A DNA stretch of 32,601 nt from Candidatus Uhrbacteria bacterium RIFCSPHIGHO2_02_FULL_57_19 (lineage in GTDB: Bacteria > Patescibacteriota > Patescibacteriia > 2-12-FULL-57-11). The stretch lies in assembly GCA_001791115.1 (NCBI GenBank), contig MGDZ01000043.1:2572-35172 (forward strand), in the 5' to 3' direction. The position numbers and the translations under genes are program-made. Numbering within the stretch: position 1 is the first letter of the stretch; every line of letters starts with the position of its first letter. Below the pieces are notes generated by a model. The model was not told where the DNA came from and did not search any database. It saw only the letters and a program-made list of their open reading frames with translations. Positions 23,477 through 31,540 of the stretch are shown one piece after another.

Positions 23477-25081
23477 ATGCCAGAATTGCGACTGTCGGTC
23501 GCTGAATTGAACAAAGAGAACGCCCAACGCTTCGAAGAAGCCATCGGTTCCGTTCCCGGTGTGGAGCGCGTGGATACCTGGAGAGGCGGAGCGTTAATTG
23601 TAGCTTCCGATGACTCCGCGCTTGTCGCGTCCTTAAAAACGGCGCAAGCCGCCGACTTTAAGGCGCGTCTCGACGGAGACGGCGTGCCAAGCGGCGAATC
23701 CACGGAAGTACGTCATCTCAAAGTTGACGGGATGACTTGCCATGCCTGCGAAATCAACATTGAACGCGGTCTGCGGAAAATTGACGGAATACTCAAAGTT
23801 GACGCCGACGCGGCCCGCGGGATGGTGAGAATCGTCTGCCAGAGCGAGCGTCTAGCGGACTTGGATCCGATCAAGAATGTTCTTAAAGAGAAAGGGTATT
23901 CGTTGCGAGATGTACGAAATGTAAATGACCGCGAATCCTCAATCACGATGGAACGGCCGTCAATGCTTCGGTTGCTCTGGCTTTTCGCGGTCGTGCTTGT
24001 GGCCGGCGCGGCTCTGACCAGACTGGGCCTGTTGGGGACAAGCCCGGAAATCGGCCAGAAGGCCGGATTTCTGGCGGCATTGTTTGTCGGACTGGTGGCC
24101 GGGACGTCATCTTGCTTGGCGGTATCCGGCGGACTTCTGCTCTCATCGGCCGCGAAATTCAACGCCCGCTGCGCCAACGCCTCGCCGGCGGTCCGCATGC
24201 GTCCGGTTTTCCTTTTCGTCGCCGGAAGGGTCGCTTCCTACGGCCTTTTGGGAGGGATTATTGGGGCGGCCGGAAAGGCGCTTTCTCCGTCTCCGGCCAT
24301 GACCGGCATCATTACCGCCTTGGCCGCCGTCTACATGCTCGTCATGGGGTTGGATATGCTGGGAATGGCCCCGGGTTGGCTAAAACGCCTGCTGCCGCGT
24401 CTGCCGAAATCATGGAGTCACCGGATCATGGACGCCGAAGGGAAAACTCACCCGGCTGCGCCGTTTCTCCTCGGAGCCGCCACCTTCTTCATTCCTTGCG
24501 GTTTTACTCAGGCCTTCCAGCTCTACGCACTGGCCTCTGGAAATTTCCTCGCCGGCGCCTCCACTTTGGCTGGATTCGCCCTAGGCACGGCGCCGGCCTT
24601 GCTGGCTCTGGGTTGGGCCTCGAGTTCGTTCAAGGGAAAACTGGGTAAGATCTTCTTCCAATTCTCGGGCGCCACGGTGATCATGCTGGGCCTGTGGAAC
24701 ATTGGGAACGGACTCACGGTTGCCGGTTATCCATTGCCGAGACTGACGCTGGGAGGAGGAGAGAATGCCGCCGCCGCCGAAGCAGACGGGGCGCCGCCGA
24801 TCATTGACGGCAAACAGGTGATCAAGATGACTGTCGGCGGAACAGAGGCGGCTTACGATCCTGATAATTTCACGGTCCGCGCCGGAGTTCCGGTGCGCTG
24901 GGAAATCACCGCGGTTCGGGCCGGCGGGTGCTTGTCGTCGCTCATCGCTCCGAAGTTCGGAGTACGCACTCTTCTTAAGAAGGGGAGCAATGTCGTTACC
25001 TTCACTCCGGAACAGCCCGGAAACTATTCGTTTAGTTGCGGCATGGGCATGTTCAGAGGAACGATCGCGGTGGTTCAGTAA
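23477..25081 (+). CDS. HMA - SafE/DsbD-like - cupredoxin fusion protein
   Basis: 534 aa. Residues 1-60 look like a ferredoxin-fold HMA domain that has lost its CxxC. A second HMA (about 76-145) keeps it: MTCHAC at 86-91 with C88 and C91. Six or so membrane helices (165-425) match the SafE/DsbD_2 transporter family, with C in SSCLAVSGG and PCGFTQ. The C-terminal domain (440-534) is cupredoxin-like, with a cysteine in GGCLSS and a CGMGM end that could bind copper. The order suggests that copper is taken from a cytoplasmic HMA through or along the membrane part to an outer cupredoxin; the direction is not provable. A possible TATTAT -10 lies at 23457-23462. Confidence 0.85.
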   Translation: MPELRLSVAELNKENAQRFEEAIGSVPGVERVDTWRGGALIVASDDSALVASLKTAQAADFKARLDGDGVPSGESTEVRHLKVDGMTCHACEINIERGLRKIDGILKVDADAARGMVRIVCQSERLADLDPIKNVLKEKGYSLRDVRNVNDRESSITMERPSMLRLLWLFAVVLVAGAALTRLGLLGTSPEIGQKAGFLAALFVGLVAGTSSCLAVSGGLLLSSAAKFNARCANASPAVRMRPVFLFVAGRVASYGLLGGIIGAAGKALSPSPAMTGIITALAAVYMLVMGLDMLGMAPGWLKRLLPRLPKSWSHRIMDAEGKTHPAAPFLLGAATFFIPCGFTQAFQLYALASGNFLAGASTLAGFALGTAPALLALGWASSSFKGKLGKIFFQFSGATVIMLGLWNIGNGLTVAGYPLPRLTLGGGENAAAAEADGAPPIIDGKQVIKMTVGGTEAAYDPDNFTVRAGVPVRWEITAVRAGGCLSSLIAPKFGVRTLLKKGSNVVTFTPEQPGNYSFSCGMGMFRGTIAVVQ

Positions 25082-25091
25082 TCGAATCATT

Positions 25092-25580
25092 ATGAAACTC
25101 AACAAACGAATCAAACAAGTCATGATGGCGGCCGGTGCCGTGGCCGTCGGCTGGGGAGCCGTTACCTTGATGACACCCGCCACGGAAAACAGTCCTAACG
25201 GGGATTCAACGCCGATTCAGGCGATTGTTTACCGTTCGCCTACTTGCGGCTGTTGCGGTAATTATTTCTCCTACCTCAAGAAAAGCGGCTTCGAGGTCGA
25301 GACAGAGTGGGCCCAAGACAATGAGGAAAGGCGGACGCGTTTCGGCATTCCCAATGACCTGGCCTCCTGCCACACGACGGTGGTCGGCGATTACGTCATT
25401 GAGGGCCATGTGCCGGTGGAAGCCATCCGCAAACTGCTGGAGGAGAAACCGGCTCTGCGGGGCATTGCCATGCCGGGAATGCCGTCTGGTTCGCCGGGCA
25501 TGCCTGGAGCAAAACGCGGAGAATTCGTGATCTACGCCATAAACAAGGAAGGCGCCGAAGATGTGTTCATGAAGATATGA
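25092..25580 (+). CDS. DUF411 metal-binding protein
   Basis: 162 aa. N-terminal hydrophobic helix (about 9-27, probable signal or anchor). The DUF411 signature is clear: SPTCGCCGNY with C52, C54 and C55, then ASCHT (C93) and YVIEGHVPVEAI. DUF411 proteins are found with copper-resistance genes and are thought to bind copper or other soft metals outside the cytoplasm. A Met/Pro-rich stretch (MPGMPSGSPGMPG) adds possible soft-metal ligands. It starts 10 nt after the fusion gene and overlaps the next gene by 4 nt (ATGA), so translation is coupled. Confidence 0.88.
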   Translation: MKLNKRIKQVMMAAGAVAVGWGAVTLMTPATENSPNGDSTPIQAIVYRSPTCGCCGNYFSYLKKSGFEVETEWAQDNEERRTRFGIPNDLASCHTTVVGDYVIEGHVPVEAIRKLLEEKPALRGIAMPGMPSGSPGMPGAKRGEFVIYAINKEGAEDVFMKI

Positions 25581-26104
25581 TCAAACGAATTGCCGCGGTT
25601 ATCGCCGCTGTCTTCATCACGGTAGTTCCCAGACAGGCGCTGGCTCACTGTCCTTTGTGCACTGCCGGCGCCGGCGTTGCCGCGGTGGCTGCTGTCTATC
25701 TGGGAGTCAATCCGCCGACTGTCGGGTTGTTCATCGGCGCCTTTGCCGCGGCCTTGGGTTTGTGGATCGGGCGTCTCGTCAAGCGCTCATACTTTCCGCA
25801 TCAGACCAAAGCCATCGCCGCCTTCTCTTGGGTGACCACCGTCTTTCCCTTGGCACGCCTCATACCCGACTACTCGTCGGTGTATCTTACGCTTGCCGGC
25901 GATTACGGTTCGCTTCTCAATCGCACCTACGTGTATAATCGTTTCACGCTGGGCGGATTATTGGGCGGACTATTGGTCCTCTTGGCCCCCGCGACGAGCC
26001 GCGCCTTGACGCGAATTCGCGGAAAGAATTTCCCTTTTCAGGGAATGATTCTGACCTTGGGCTTGCTTCTGGCAGCGGCCGCCATGATTGAATTGTCAAT
26101 ATGA
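25577..26104 (+). CDS. polytopic membrane protein with HCPLC motif
   Basis: 175 aa. A signal-like first helix (4-22) is followed at once by AHCPLCTAGAG, then about four membrane helices (35-65, 78-98, 124-142 and 154-174). The CxxC next to a histidine at the start of a helix is suited to bind metal or do thiol-disulfide exchange. No named family was recognised. Both ends overlap neighbours by 4 nt (ATGA), which argues for a shared task with DUF411 and the next membrane protein, which also has CPLC. Confidence 0.65.
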   Translation: MIKRIAAVIAAVFITVVPRQALAHCPLCTAGAGVAAVAAVYLGVNPPTVGLFIGAFAAALGLWIGRLVKRSYFPHQTKAIAAFSWVTTVFPLARLIPDYSSVYLTLAGDYGSLLNRTYVYNRFTLGGLLGGLLVLLAPATSRALTRIRGKNFPFQGMILTLGLLLAAAAMIELSI

Positions 26105-26574
26105 TGACTCTAACTCTGACGGTGTTATTGTCGGTGACGTCACTCTTTGCCGTTTTCTTGGCTGCAAAATCGCTCTTGAAGATAAAGATCTGCCCGCTCT
26201 GTGCCGGGGTCTTTATCACCTGGACGGCTTTATTAGTTATGAGCTGGCTGGGATATGCCGTCGACCGGACGATTGTCGCCGTGCTCGTCGGGGAGAGCGT
26301 TGTCGGCCTCTATCATCTGGCTGAAAAGAAATTCAAAGAGGAATGGGGAGTGTTTCGCCTGCCGTTTCTGCTGTCACTGACCTTGGCCGCGATTTTTTTG
26401 CTCGATGCGGAACGGCGGCCACTCTCGGCGATTGTTTTTCTCGCCATCCTGTGGCTCTTGCTGGCCTTGGTCCACGCTTGGCGGAATTATCCCGCAGGGC
26501 GCGGCTTGGTCAAAAAATTAATTGCCTGCTGTCGCGACCTGCCTGCCGACAGGCAGGCTGGTAACGGCGGCTAA
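26101..26574 (+). CDS. second polytopic membrane protein with CPLC motif
   Basis: 157 aa, about five helices (5-25, 32-52, 57-76, 86-103, 108-128). The motif KICPLCAGVF sits at the start of the second helix, echoing the HCPLC of the upstream neighbour. They may form a two-part membrane complex that passes metal or electrons between paired CxxC sites (inference). The C-terminal tail CCRDLPADRQAGNGG is made by a palindrome copy (26538-26557) and is unlikely to be part of the ancestral protein. Confidence 0.65.
   Translation: MMTLTLTVLLSVTSLFAVFLAAKSLLKIKICPLCAGVFITWTALLVMSWLGYAVDRTIVAVLVGESVVGLYHLAEKKFKEEWGVFRLPFLLSLTLAAIFLLDAERRPLSAIVFLAILWLLLALVHAWRNYPAGRGLVKKLIACCRDLPADRQAGNGG
26538..26557. 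repeat. 20-bp palindrome, copy 4, at a gene end
   Basis: CCTGCCTGCCGACAGGCAGG differs by one base from the copies at 61 and 16708. It encodes the tail LPADRQAG of the preceding membrane protein. Confidence 0.8.
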
Positions 26575-26589
26575 TATCAAAGAACAGAT

Positions 26590-27564
26590 ATGACCTATCA
26601 CGAAAACGAGGAAAAAAAAGAGAAGGCTGTCCAAAAAAATCTTGAATTGACCATCCCTTGGAAATGGATTGCCATCGCCGCCACTGGATTGTTCGTCGGC
26701 AACGCTTTTTTGGGGCTGGATTTCCGTTCCTTAATTAACTTCAAAAAAACGACGGCAAAAACCAATACTCCGGTGCAAACGGCGGCGGCACCCAAAACCG
26801 AAGAAGTGTCAATTGATCAAAATCAGATCCTGCCGTCACAGGGCGTTGCGCTTCCGGTTCGCTGGGGTGATCTGGGCAAGAAGCTTGTCGCCGCTGGAGC
26901 CATTGACGCGGAAAAATTCGAAGCGCTTTACGCCGCGCGCGGCGGTTTGGGAGAGGAGGGAAAAGCCCTGCTCAATGGCGAGGATAACGGCAATCTGACC
27001 ATCAATTCCAAGAATTCCGGTCTCTTGCTTAATTTGCTGTGGGCTTTTGGTCTGGCCAACAAAAATGCCGTCCTTGATGAAGGGCCGATGCAGGATCCTA
27101 AGTACGGCGGCGCTGGAAAATTCGCCTCCACCGGAGGTTGGAGATTGGCCAAGGGTGACGCCATGGAGCATTACAGTAAGCACGCTTTGATCGCGCTCAC
27201 CACCGAAGAGCAGGACCTGGTCAATCGCGTCTCGCTCAACATTTACCGCCCTTGCTGCAACAATCCCACCTACTTCCCGGACTGCAACCACGGAATGGCC
27301 ATGTTGGGACTCCTTGAACTTATGGCCAGCCAAGGGATCGGCGAAACGGACATGTACAAGATCGCCCTCAAGGTCAATTCCTTCTGGTTCCCTGACACAT
27401 ATCTGACTATGGCCAAATACTTCAAGACCAAGGGAATTGATTGGACAAATGTCGATCCGTTGGAAGCCCTCGGTCCCAAATACTCCAGCGCTTCGGGATT
27501 CCGCGACATACTGGCCGAGGTTGAGCCGGTTTCCGGGAGCGGCGGCCAGGGTTGCGGGGCGTGA
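26590..27564 (+). CDS. membrane-anchored Cys-rich protein of unknown function
   Basis: 324 aa. A charged N-terminus (1-20), one membrane helix (25-43), a low-complexity Thr/Ala/Pro linker, and a large outer domain. The notable region is NIYRPCCNNPTYFPDCNHGMA, with C222, C223, C232 and H234, followed by a helical LGLLELMASQG. The C-terminus ends GQGCGA. The clustered Cys and His suggest a metal site or disulfides. No family is recognised. It lies in line with the copper genes and is probably part of the same transcript, 15 nt after the CPLC membrane protein. Confidence 0.65.
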   Translation: MTYHENEEKKEKAVQKNLELTIPWKWIAIAATGLFVGNAFLGLDFRSLINFKKTTAKTNTPVQTAAAPKTEEVSIDQNQILPSQGVALPVRWGDLGKKLVAAGAIDAEKFEALYAARGGLGEEGKALLNGEDNGNLTINSKNSGLLLNLLWAFGLANKNAVLDEGPMQDPKYGGAGKFASTGGWRLAKGDAMEHYSKHALIALTTEEQDLVNRVSLNIYRPCCNNPTYFPDCNHGMAMLGLLELMASQGIGETDMYKIALKVNSFWFPDTYLTMAKYFKTKGIDWTNVDPLEALGPKYSSASGFRDILAEVEPVSGSGGQGCGA

Positions 27565-27580
27565 AGACGGAGCTCCGCGG

Positions 27581-27589
27581 TGATATACT
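27581..27589 (+). promoter_or_regulatory. extended -10 TGATATACT
   Basis: TGn plus TATACT (27584-27589), beginning 12 nt before the GTG start at 27596. This would give the hydrolase gene an internal, leaderless transcript start inside the metal cluster. Confidence 0.5.
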
Positions 27590-27595
27590 TGGGCG

Positions 27596-28594
27596 GTGAA
27601 AAGACACAAAAATTATCACGTCTTCAAAGCGCCCGACCATTACCGATTGGGACTCGCTCTGGGCCGGGAGCTCGGGCTTTATCTGCGACAGACACTGCGC
27701 CGGGAATCCCGGAAAGGCAGTTGGAAGGAAAAGGTTGAAAGAGCAGTCAAATATCTTCCTTACGCCCGCAAATTCCTGCCACGGTACATTGACGAATATC
27801 AGGGTTATGCCCGGGGCGCCGGCGTGGCTTTCCTTGATATGTGGACAGTGGCTCTGGACGACGAGCTCGGAGGTGGACGCGAAAAGTGCACCACAATCAT
27901 CACCAACAGCGGACGGCTGATTAGCCATAATGAGGATTGGGAGGCGGGGTCGGAAGATCGTCTCTGCGTTGTTCGAAAAACAGTCGGCCGGCTGACCACT
28001 TTGGAACTGTTCTACAAAAACACAGTCGGCGGAAACGCCGTGGGCATCAATTCTCGGGGTTTTGTCCATGCGGTAAACGAAATGCACGCGGAAAAACGAT
28101 TAGGCGTTCCTCGAGACCTGATTGCCCGCTGGTTGGCTGATTCCTCCTCGCCCGAAAAAGACTTTTGGCGGTTTGCCCGGATGAGGCGCTCGTCTGGCGA
28201 CAACCATATCTTCGTCGGTCCGGATGGAGAGATCTGGAATATCGAATCCACGGCAGGCAAACAGACGATGATTAGACCTCCGACGCCGTTTGTCCACGCC
28301 AATCATTATCTGACCGGCCTCAAAAGATTCCAGACGCTTCCGAGCGGAGGCCGAAAACCTCCCAGCACCCTCCCCAGATATTCATTCGCAAAATCGACGG
28401 CGCGCGAAAAAATGACCGTTGATCAGCTTCAATCCCTGGCTGATGATGAATCGCAAGGCATTAAAAACAGCCTGACCAATGAAACCACCATCGGAAAGAT
28501 GATTGTTGATCTTGATGGAAGGGCGGCTTGGATCTGGCTGCGGCGCGAGAAATCCAAGGGCTGGATTAAATACGAAATTGATTGGATAAAGTAA
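27596..28594 (+). CDS. C45-like (acyltransferase/AAT) Ntn hydrolase
   Basis: 332 aa from a GTG start. The pattern GYARGAGVAFLDMWTVALDDEL, then REKCTTIITNSGRLISHNEDW, matches peptidase C45 / acyl-CoA:6-aminopenicillanic acid acyltransferase-type proteins. In this family the enzyme cuts itself just before a Cys that becomes the nucleophile; C98 in KCTTI is the candidate. Later HNEDW and NEMHAEKR fit the substrate-pocket region. No signal peptide was seen, so it is probably cytoplasmic. Substrates in bacteria are mostly unknown (amides or peptides). Its place between copper genes is unexplained; it may only share the transcript. Confidence 0.72.
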   Translation: MKRHKNYHVFKAPDHYRLGLALGRELGLYLRQTLRRESRKGSWKEKVERAVKYLPYARKFLPRYIDEYQGYARGAGVAFLDMWTVALDDELGGGREKCTTIITNSGRLISHNEDWEAGSEDRLCVVRKTVGRLTTLELFYKNTVGGNAVGINSRGFVHAVNEMHAEKRLGVPRDLIARWLADSSSPEKDFWRFARMRRSSGDNHIFVGPDGEIWNIESTAGKQTMIRPPTPFVHANHYLTGLKRFQTLPSGGRKPPSTLPRYSFAKSTAREKMTVDQLQSLADDESQGIKNSLTNETTIGKMIVDLDGRAAWIWLRREKSKGWIKYEIDWIK

Positions 28595-28602
28595 AAAACA
28601 CT

Positions 28603-29136
28603 ATGCCGCGCCATTTAATGCCGGTTGGCGAATCAAAACGAAAGGAATCCTTCGCTGTCTATATTCGTAACTTCATCTTCGGGGTGGAGGACAGCCTGGT
28701 TTCCACCGTGGGTCTGCTCTCCGGAGTGGCCGTTGCCGGCATGTCGCGGGAGAATATCTTCATGGCCGGCACGGTGCTTATCTCGGTAGAGGCGTTCTCC
28801 ATGGCCGTGGGGAGCTATCTCTCGGAACACTCGGCCGAGGAATACATGAACGGCTCATCCACCGGCGTCCGACAGCCGCTGCTTGCCGGAGTGATCATGT
28901 TCTTCTCTTACTTTCTGGCTGGACTTCTGCCTCTGGCTCCCTACGCCTTCCTCGAACCGGGAGCGGCACTGCGGCTATCCATCGGAATTTCCTTGGCATC
29001 GCTTTTCGTCTTAGGAGCGGTTGGCGCCAAGGTCTTCAGGATCAGTATTTTGCGCCACGGATTGGAAATGCTGATCATCGGAGGAGTGGCCATTGCCGTC
29101 GGAGTGCTGGTGGGGAATCTGGCCGGAAGATTCTAA
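28603..29136 (+). CDS. VIT/CCC1-family metal transporter
   Basis: 177 aa from the ATG at 28603. The stretch YIRNFIFGVEDSLVSTVGLLSGVAVAG is the usual first helix of VIT proteins, which move Fe2+ or Mn2+ out of the cytoplasm in exchange for protons. The second helix area keeps Glu and Ser (VLISVEAFSMAVGSYLSEHSAEEY), giving metal ligands, then three more helices (85-110, 115-140 and 150-170). It lacks a long cytoplasmic ferritin-like part. It begins 8 nt after the hydrolase gene and ends 17 nt before copA, so the three are co-transcribed. Confidence 0.85.
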   Translation: MPRHLMPVGESKRKESFAVYIRNFIFGVEDSLVSTVGLLSGVAVAGMSRENIFMAGTVLISVEAFSMAVGSYLSEHSAEEYMNGSSTGVRQPLLAGVIMFFSYFLAGLLPLAPYAFLEPGAALRLSIGISLASLFVLGAVGAKVFRISILRHGLEMLIIGGVAIAVGVLVGNLAGRF

Positions 29137-29153
29137 CGAACACTACAAACTTT

Positions 29154-31394
29154 ATGGAAAAGAAAACCTTCGAAATCAAAGGAATGCACTGCGCGTCTTG
29201 TGTCAGAACCATTGAAGGCGCGCTTAGCCGACTGCCCGGCGTGGCCAAGGCCAGCGTCAACTTGGCGACGGAAAAGGCGCAGGTGGAGTTCGATCCGGTG
29301 CGGGTGACCTTGGAACAAATGACCAAGTCGGTCAAGGATGTGGGCTATGATCTCCGACCTCCGGCAGCCGAAAAAGTCAACCCGCCCATGGGCGCGTCCG
29401 GACACGACCATGCCTCCATGCTGCGCGAGATGGAGCAGGCGGGGATGAAACGTAAGCTTTGGACGGGGATTCTGCTTTCCGTTTTGATTGTTCTTGGAAG
29501 CTATCCCGAGTACTTGACGTTCATCCCCAAAGCGTTGACCGATCCTTTCGTCCTTCTTCTCCTGACGATCCCCGTTCAGTTCTGGGTTGGGAGCACCTTC
29601 TATTCCGGACTCAAACTGCTCGTTCGTTATAGAAAGGCGGACATGAACACGCTGGTGGCCGTGGGCACGCTGGCGGCCTTCGGCTACAGCGTCGTGGCCA
29701 CCCTTGCGCCGCAATTCCTGACCCAAGGCGGGATGAAAGCGGGACTTTATTACGACACCTCGGCGGTGATCATCACCCTCATTCTTCTCGGCCGGTACTT
29801 GGAATCGATCGCGCGAAAGCGGGCCAGCGAGGCCATCAGGAAACTTCTTGGTTTGCAGGCCAAGATCGCCCACCGCGTCGTTGACGGAAAAGAGGAAGAT
29901 GTTCCCATCGAGGAAATCAAGGTTGGGGATATTCTGCGCGTCAGACCGGGTGAGAAGATGCCTGTTGACGGACACATCATCGAGGGCGCCTCGGCCATTG
30001 ACGAATCGCTGGTTACCGGAGAATCGCTTCCGGTGGACAAGACAGTCGGCGATTCGGTCATCGGCTCGACTGTTAACCAGCAGGGCGCATTAACCATGAA
30101 GGCCTCCAAGGTCGGCAGTGACACCGTTTTGGCGCAGATCGTCCGTCTGGTCGAGCAGGCGCAAGGCAGCAAGGCGCCCATCCAAAGGCTGGCCGACTAC
30201 ATCGCTTCGATTTTCGTGCCGATCGTCTTTGTCATCGCCGCCCTGACCTTCATCGTCTGGATGGTTTTCGGACCGGCGCCGGCCTTCACCTTCGCGCTCA
30301 TCAACACGGTGGCCGTGCTCATCATTGCCTGTCCTTGCGCCATGGGTTTGGCCACCCCCATCGCCATCATTGTTGGAACTGGAAAAGGGGCGGAGATGGG
30401 AGTGCTCATTAAGGACGCGGCGGCTCTGGAGACGGCCCGCAAGCTGAAGGTTATCGTTTTCGATAAAACCGGAACGATTACCAGGGGCAAGCCGGCGGTA
30501 ACCGATGTCCTCGATGGGGATTCGGACGAAATACTCCGGCTGGCCGCCTCGGCCGAACAGAGGAGCGAACATCCGCTGGCCCGCGCTGTTGTGGACGCCG
30601 CCCGAGAGCGCAAGTTGACTCTGACCGATCCCAGCGCCTTTGAGGCCGTAACCGGAGCCGGCATTCGAGCGACAGTCGAAGGATCGCCGATACTCATCGG
30701 AACGCGAAAACTGATGCTGGAGAGCGGGATCGCCGACACCGGCTGGGATGAAAAACTTAAACCGCTTGAAGAGCAGGGCAAGACTTCAATTCTTGTCGCC
30801 AGGGACGGACGGGTGATCGGCATCATTGCCATTGCCGACACCATCAAGGAAACATCAAAAGACGCCGTTCTGCGGCTCAAGCGCCGCGGGCTCCGGCTGG
30901 TGATGCTTACTGGAGATCACGAGCGCGTGGCCCGAGCCATTGCCGGACAGGTGGGAATCGAGGAATTTCACGCCGAGGTTTTGCCGGCCGACAAGGTTCA
31001 GGTCATTAAAGATCTGCAAGTCATGGGTCTTAAGGTGGGCATGGTCGGGGATGGGGTGAATGACGCCCCGGCGCTGGCGCAGTCTGACGTCGGATTCGCC
31101 ATCGGCACCGGTTCGGACATCGCCATGGAGGCTGGGGACGTGACGCTAATGCGCGGCGATCTGCGGGCCGTGGCTGATGCCATCAGTCTCTCGGCCGCCA
31201 CCATCAAAAACGCCAAGCAGAATCTGGTATGGGCTTTCGGCTACAACGTCGTGCTTATCCCGGTTGCCGCCGGCGTTCTTTACCCCCTAGCCGGAATTTT
31301 ATTAAATCCGATCCTGGCGGCCGCGGCCATGGCCTTCTCGTCGCTCTCCGTGGTCGGAAACGCGCTTCGACTAAAGAAATATCGTCCTCGTTAG
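29154..31394 (+). CDS. copA: copper-exporting P1B-type ATPase
   Basis: 746 aa. One N-terminal HMA domain (GMHCASC, C13 and C16), then eight membrane helices. The copper pathway motif CPC (393-395, in IACPCAMGLATP) marks a Cu+ pump. The phosphorylated aspartate is D437 in DKTGT, and the hinge GDGVND is at 632-637 (D633). The TGES actuator motif is present (VTGESLPVDK). It drives Cu+ out of the cytoplasm using ATP. A His/Met-bearing spacer (HDHASMLREM) follows the HMA. Last gene of the cluster, with a terminator right after it. Ag+ would also be a possible substrate. Confidence 0.95.
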   Translation: MEKKTFEIKGMHCASCVRTIEGALSRLPGVAKASVNLATEKAQVEFDPVRVTLEQMTKSVKDVGYDLRPPAAEKVNPPMGASGHDHASMLREMEQAGMKRKLWTGILLSVLIVLGSYPEYLTFIPKALTDPFVLLLLTIPVQFWVGSTFYSGLKLLVRYRKADMNTLVAVGTLAAFGYSVVATLAPQFLTQGGMKAGLYYDTSAVIITLILLGRYLESIARKRASEAIRKLLGLQAKIAHRVVDGKEEDVPIEEIKVGDILRVRPGEKMPVDGHIIEGASAIDESLVTGESLPVDKTVGDSVIGSTVNQQGALTMKASKVGSDTVLAQIVRLVEQAQGSKAPIQRLADYIASIFVPIVFVIAALTFIVWMVFGPAPAFTFALINTVAVLIIACPCAMGLATPIAIIVGTGKGAEMGVLIKDAAALETARKLKVIVFDKTGTITRGKPAVTDVLDGDSDEILRLAASAEQRSEHPLARAVVDAARERKLTLTDPSAFEAVTGAGIRATVEGSPILIGTRKLMLESGIADTGWDEKLKPLEEQGKTSILVARDGRVIGIIAIADTIKETSKDAVLRLKRRGLRLVMLTGDHERVARAIAGQVGIEEFHAEVLPADKVQVIKDLQVMGLKVGMVGDGVNDAPALAQSDVGFAIGTGSDIAMEAGDVTLMRGDLRAVADAISLSAATIKNAKQNLVWAFGYNVVLIPVAAGVLYPLAGILLNPILAAAAMAFSSLSVVGNALRLKKYRPR

Positions 31395-31395
31395 C

Positions 31396-31425
31396 GAAAA
31401 GCCCGGGTCAGTCCCGGGTCTTTTC
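31396..31425 (+). terminator. terminator of the metal cluster
   Basis: GAAAAGCCCGGG pairs with CCCGGGTCTTTTC with one bulged base. The T run follows within the 3' arm. Confidence 0.75.
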
Positions 31426-31464
31426 AAAATGTCGGAAATGAGGTAGGATTCCAACTCAATATTC

Positions 31465-31524
31465 TTCGAGCGAAGTCGAGAAGTTCTCGACTCGTCCCCC
31501 GAGTACTCGGGGTCCTCGCTCGAA
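31465..31524. repeat. 60-bp three-way-junction repeat
   Basis: Outer stem TTCGAGCGA (31465-31473) with TCGCTCGAA (31516-31524). Inside are two hairpins: GTCGAGAA-G-TTCTCGAC (31475-31491) and the perfect palindrome CCCCGAGTACTCGGGG (31497-31512), also found at 16113-16128. It ends 16 nt before the aminopeptidase start. Confidence 0.75.
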
Positions 31525-31540
31525 CAATAAATACAATGCT

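Noticed and set aside
29133..29975. 280-aa minus-strand open frame
   Set aside because: Antisense to the unmistakable CopA gene.
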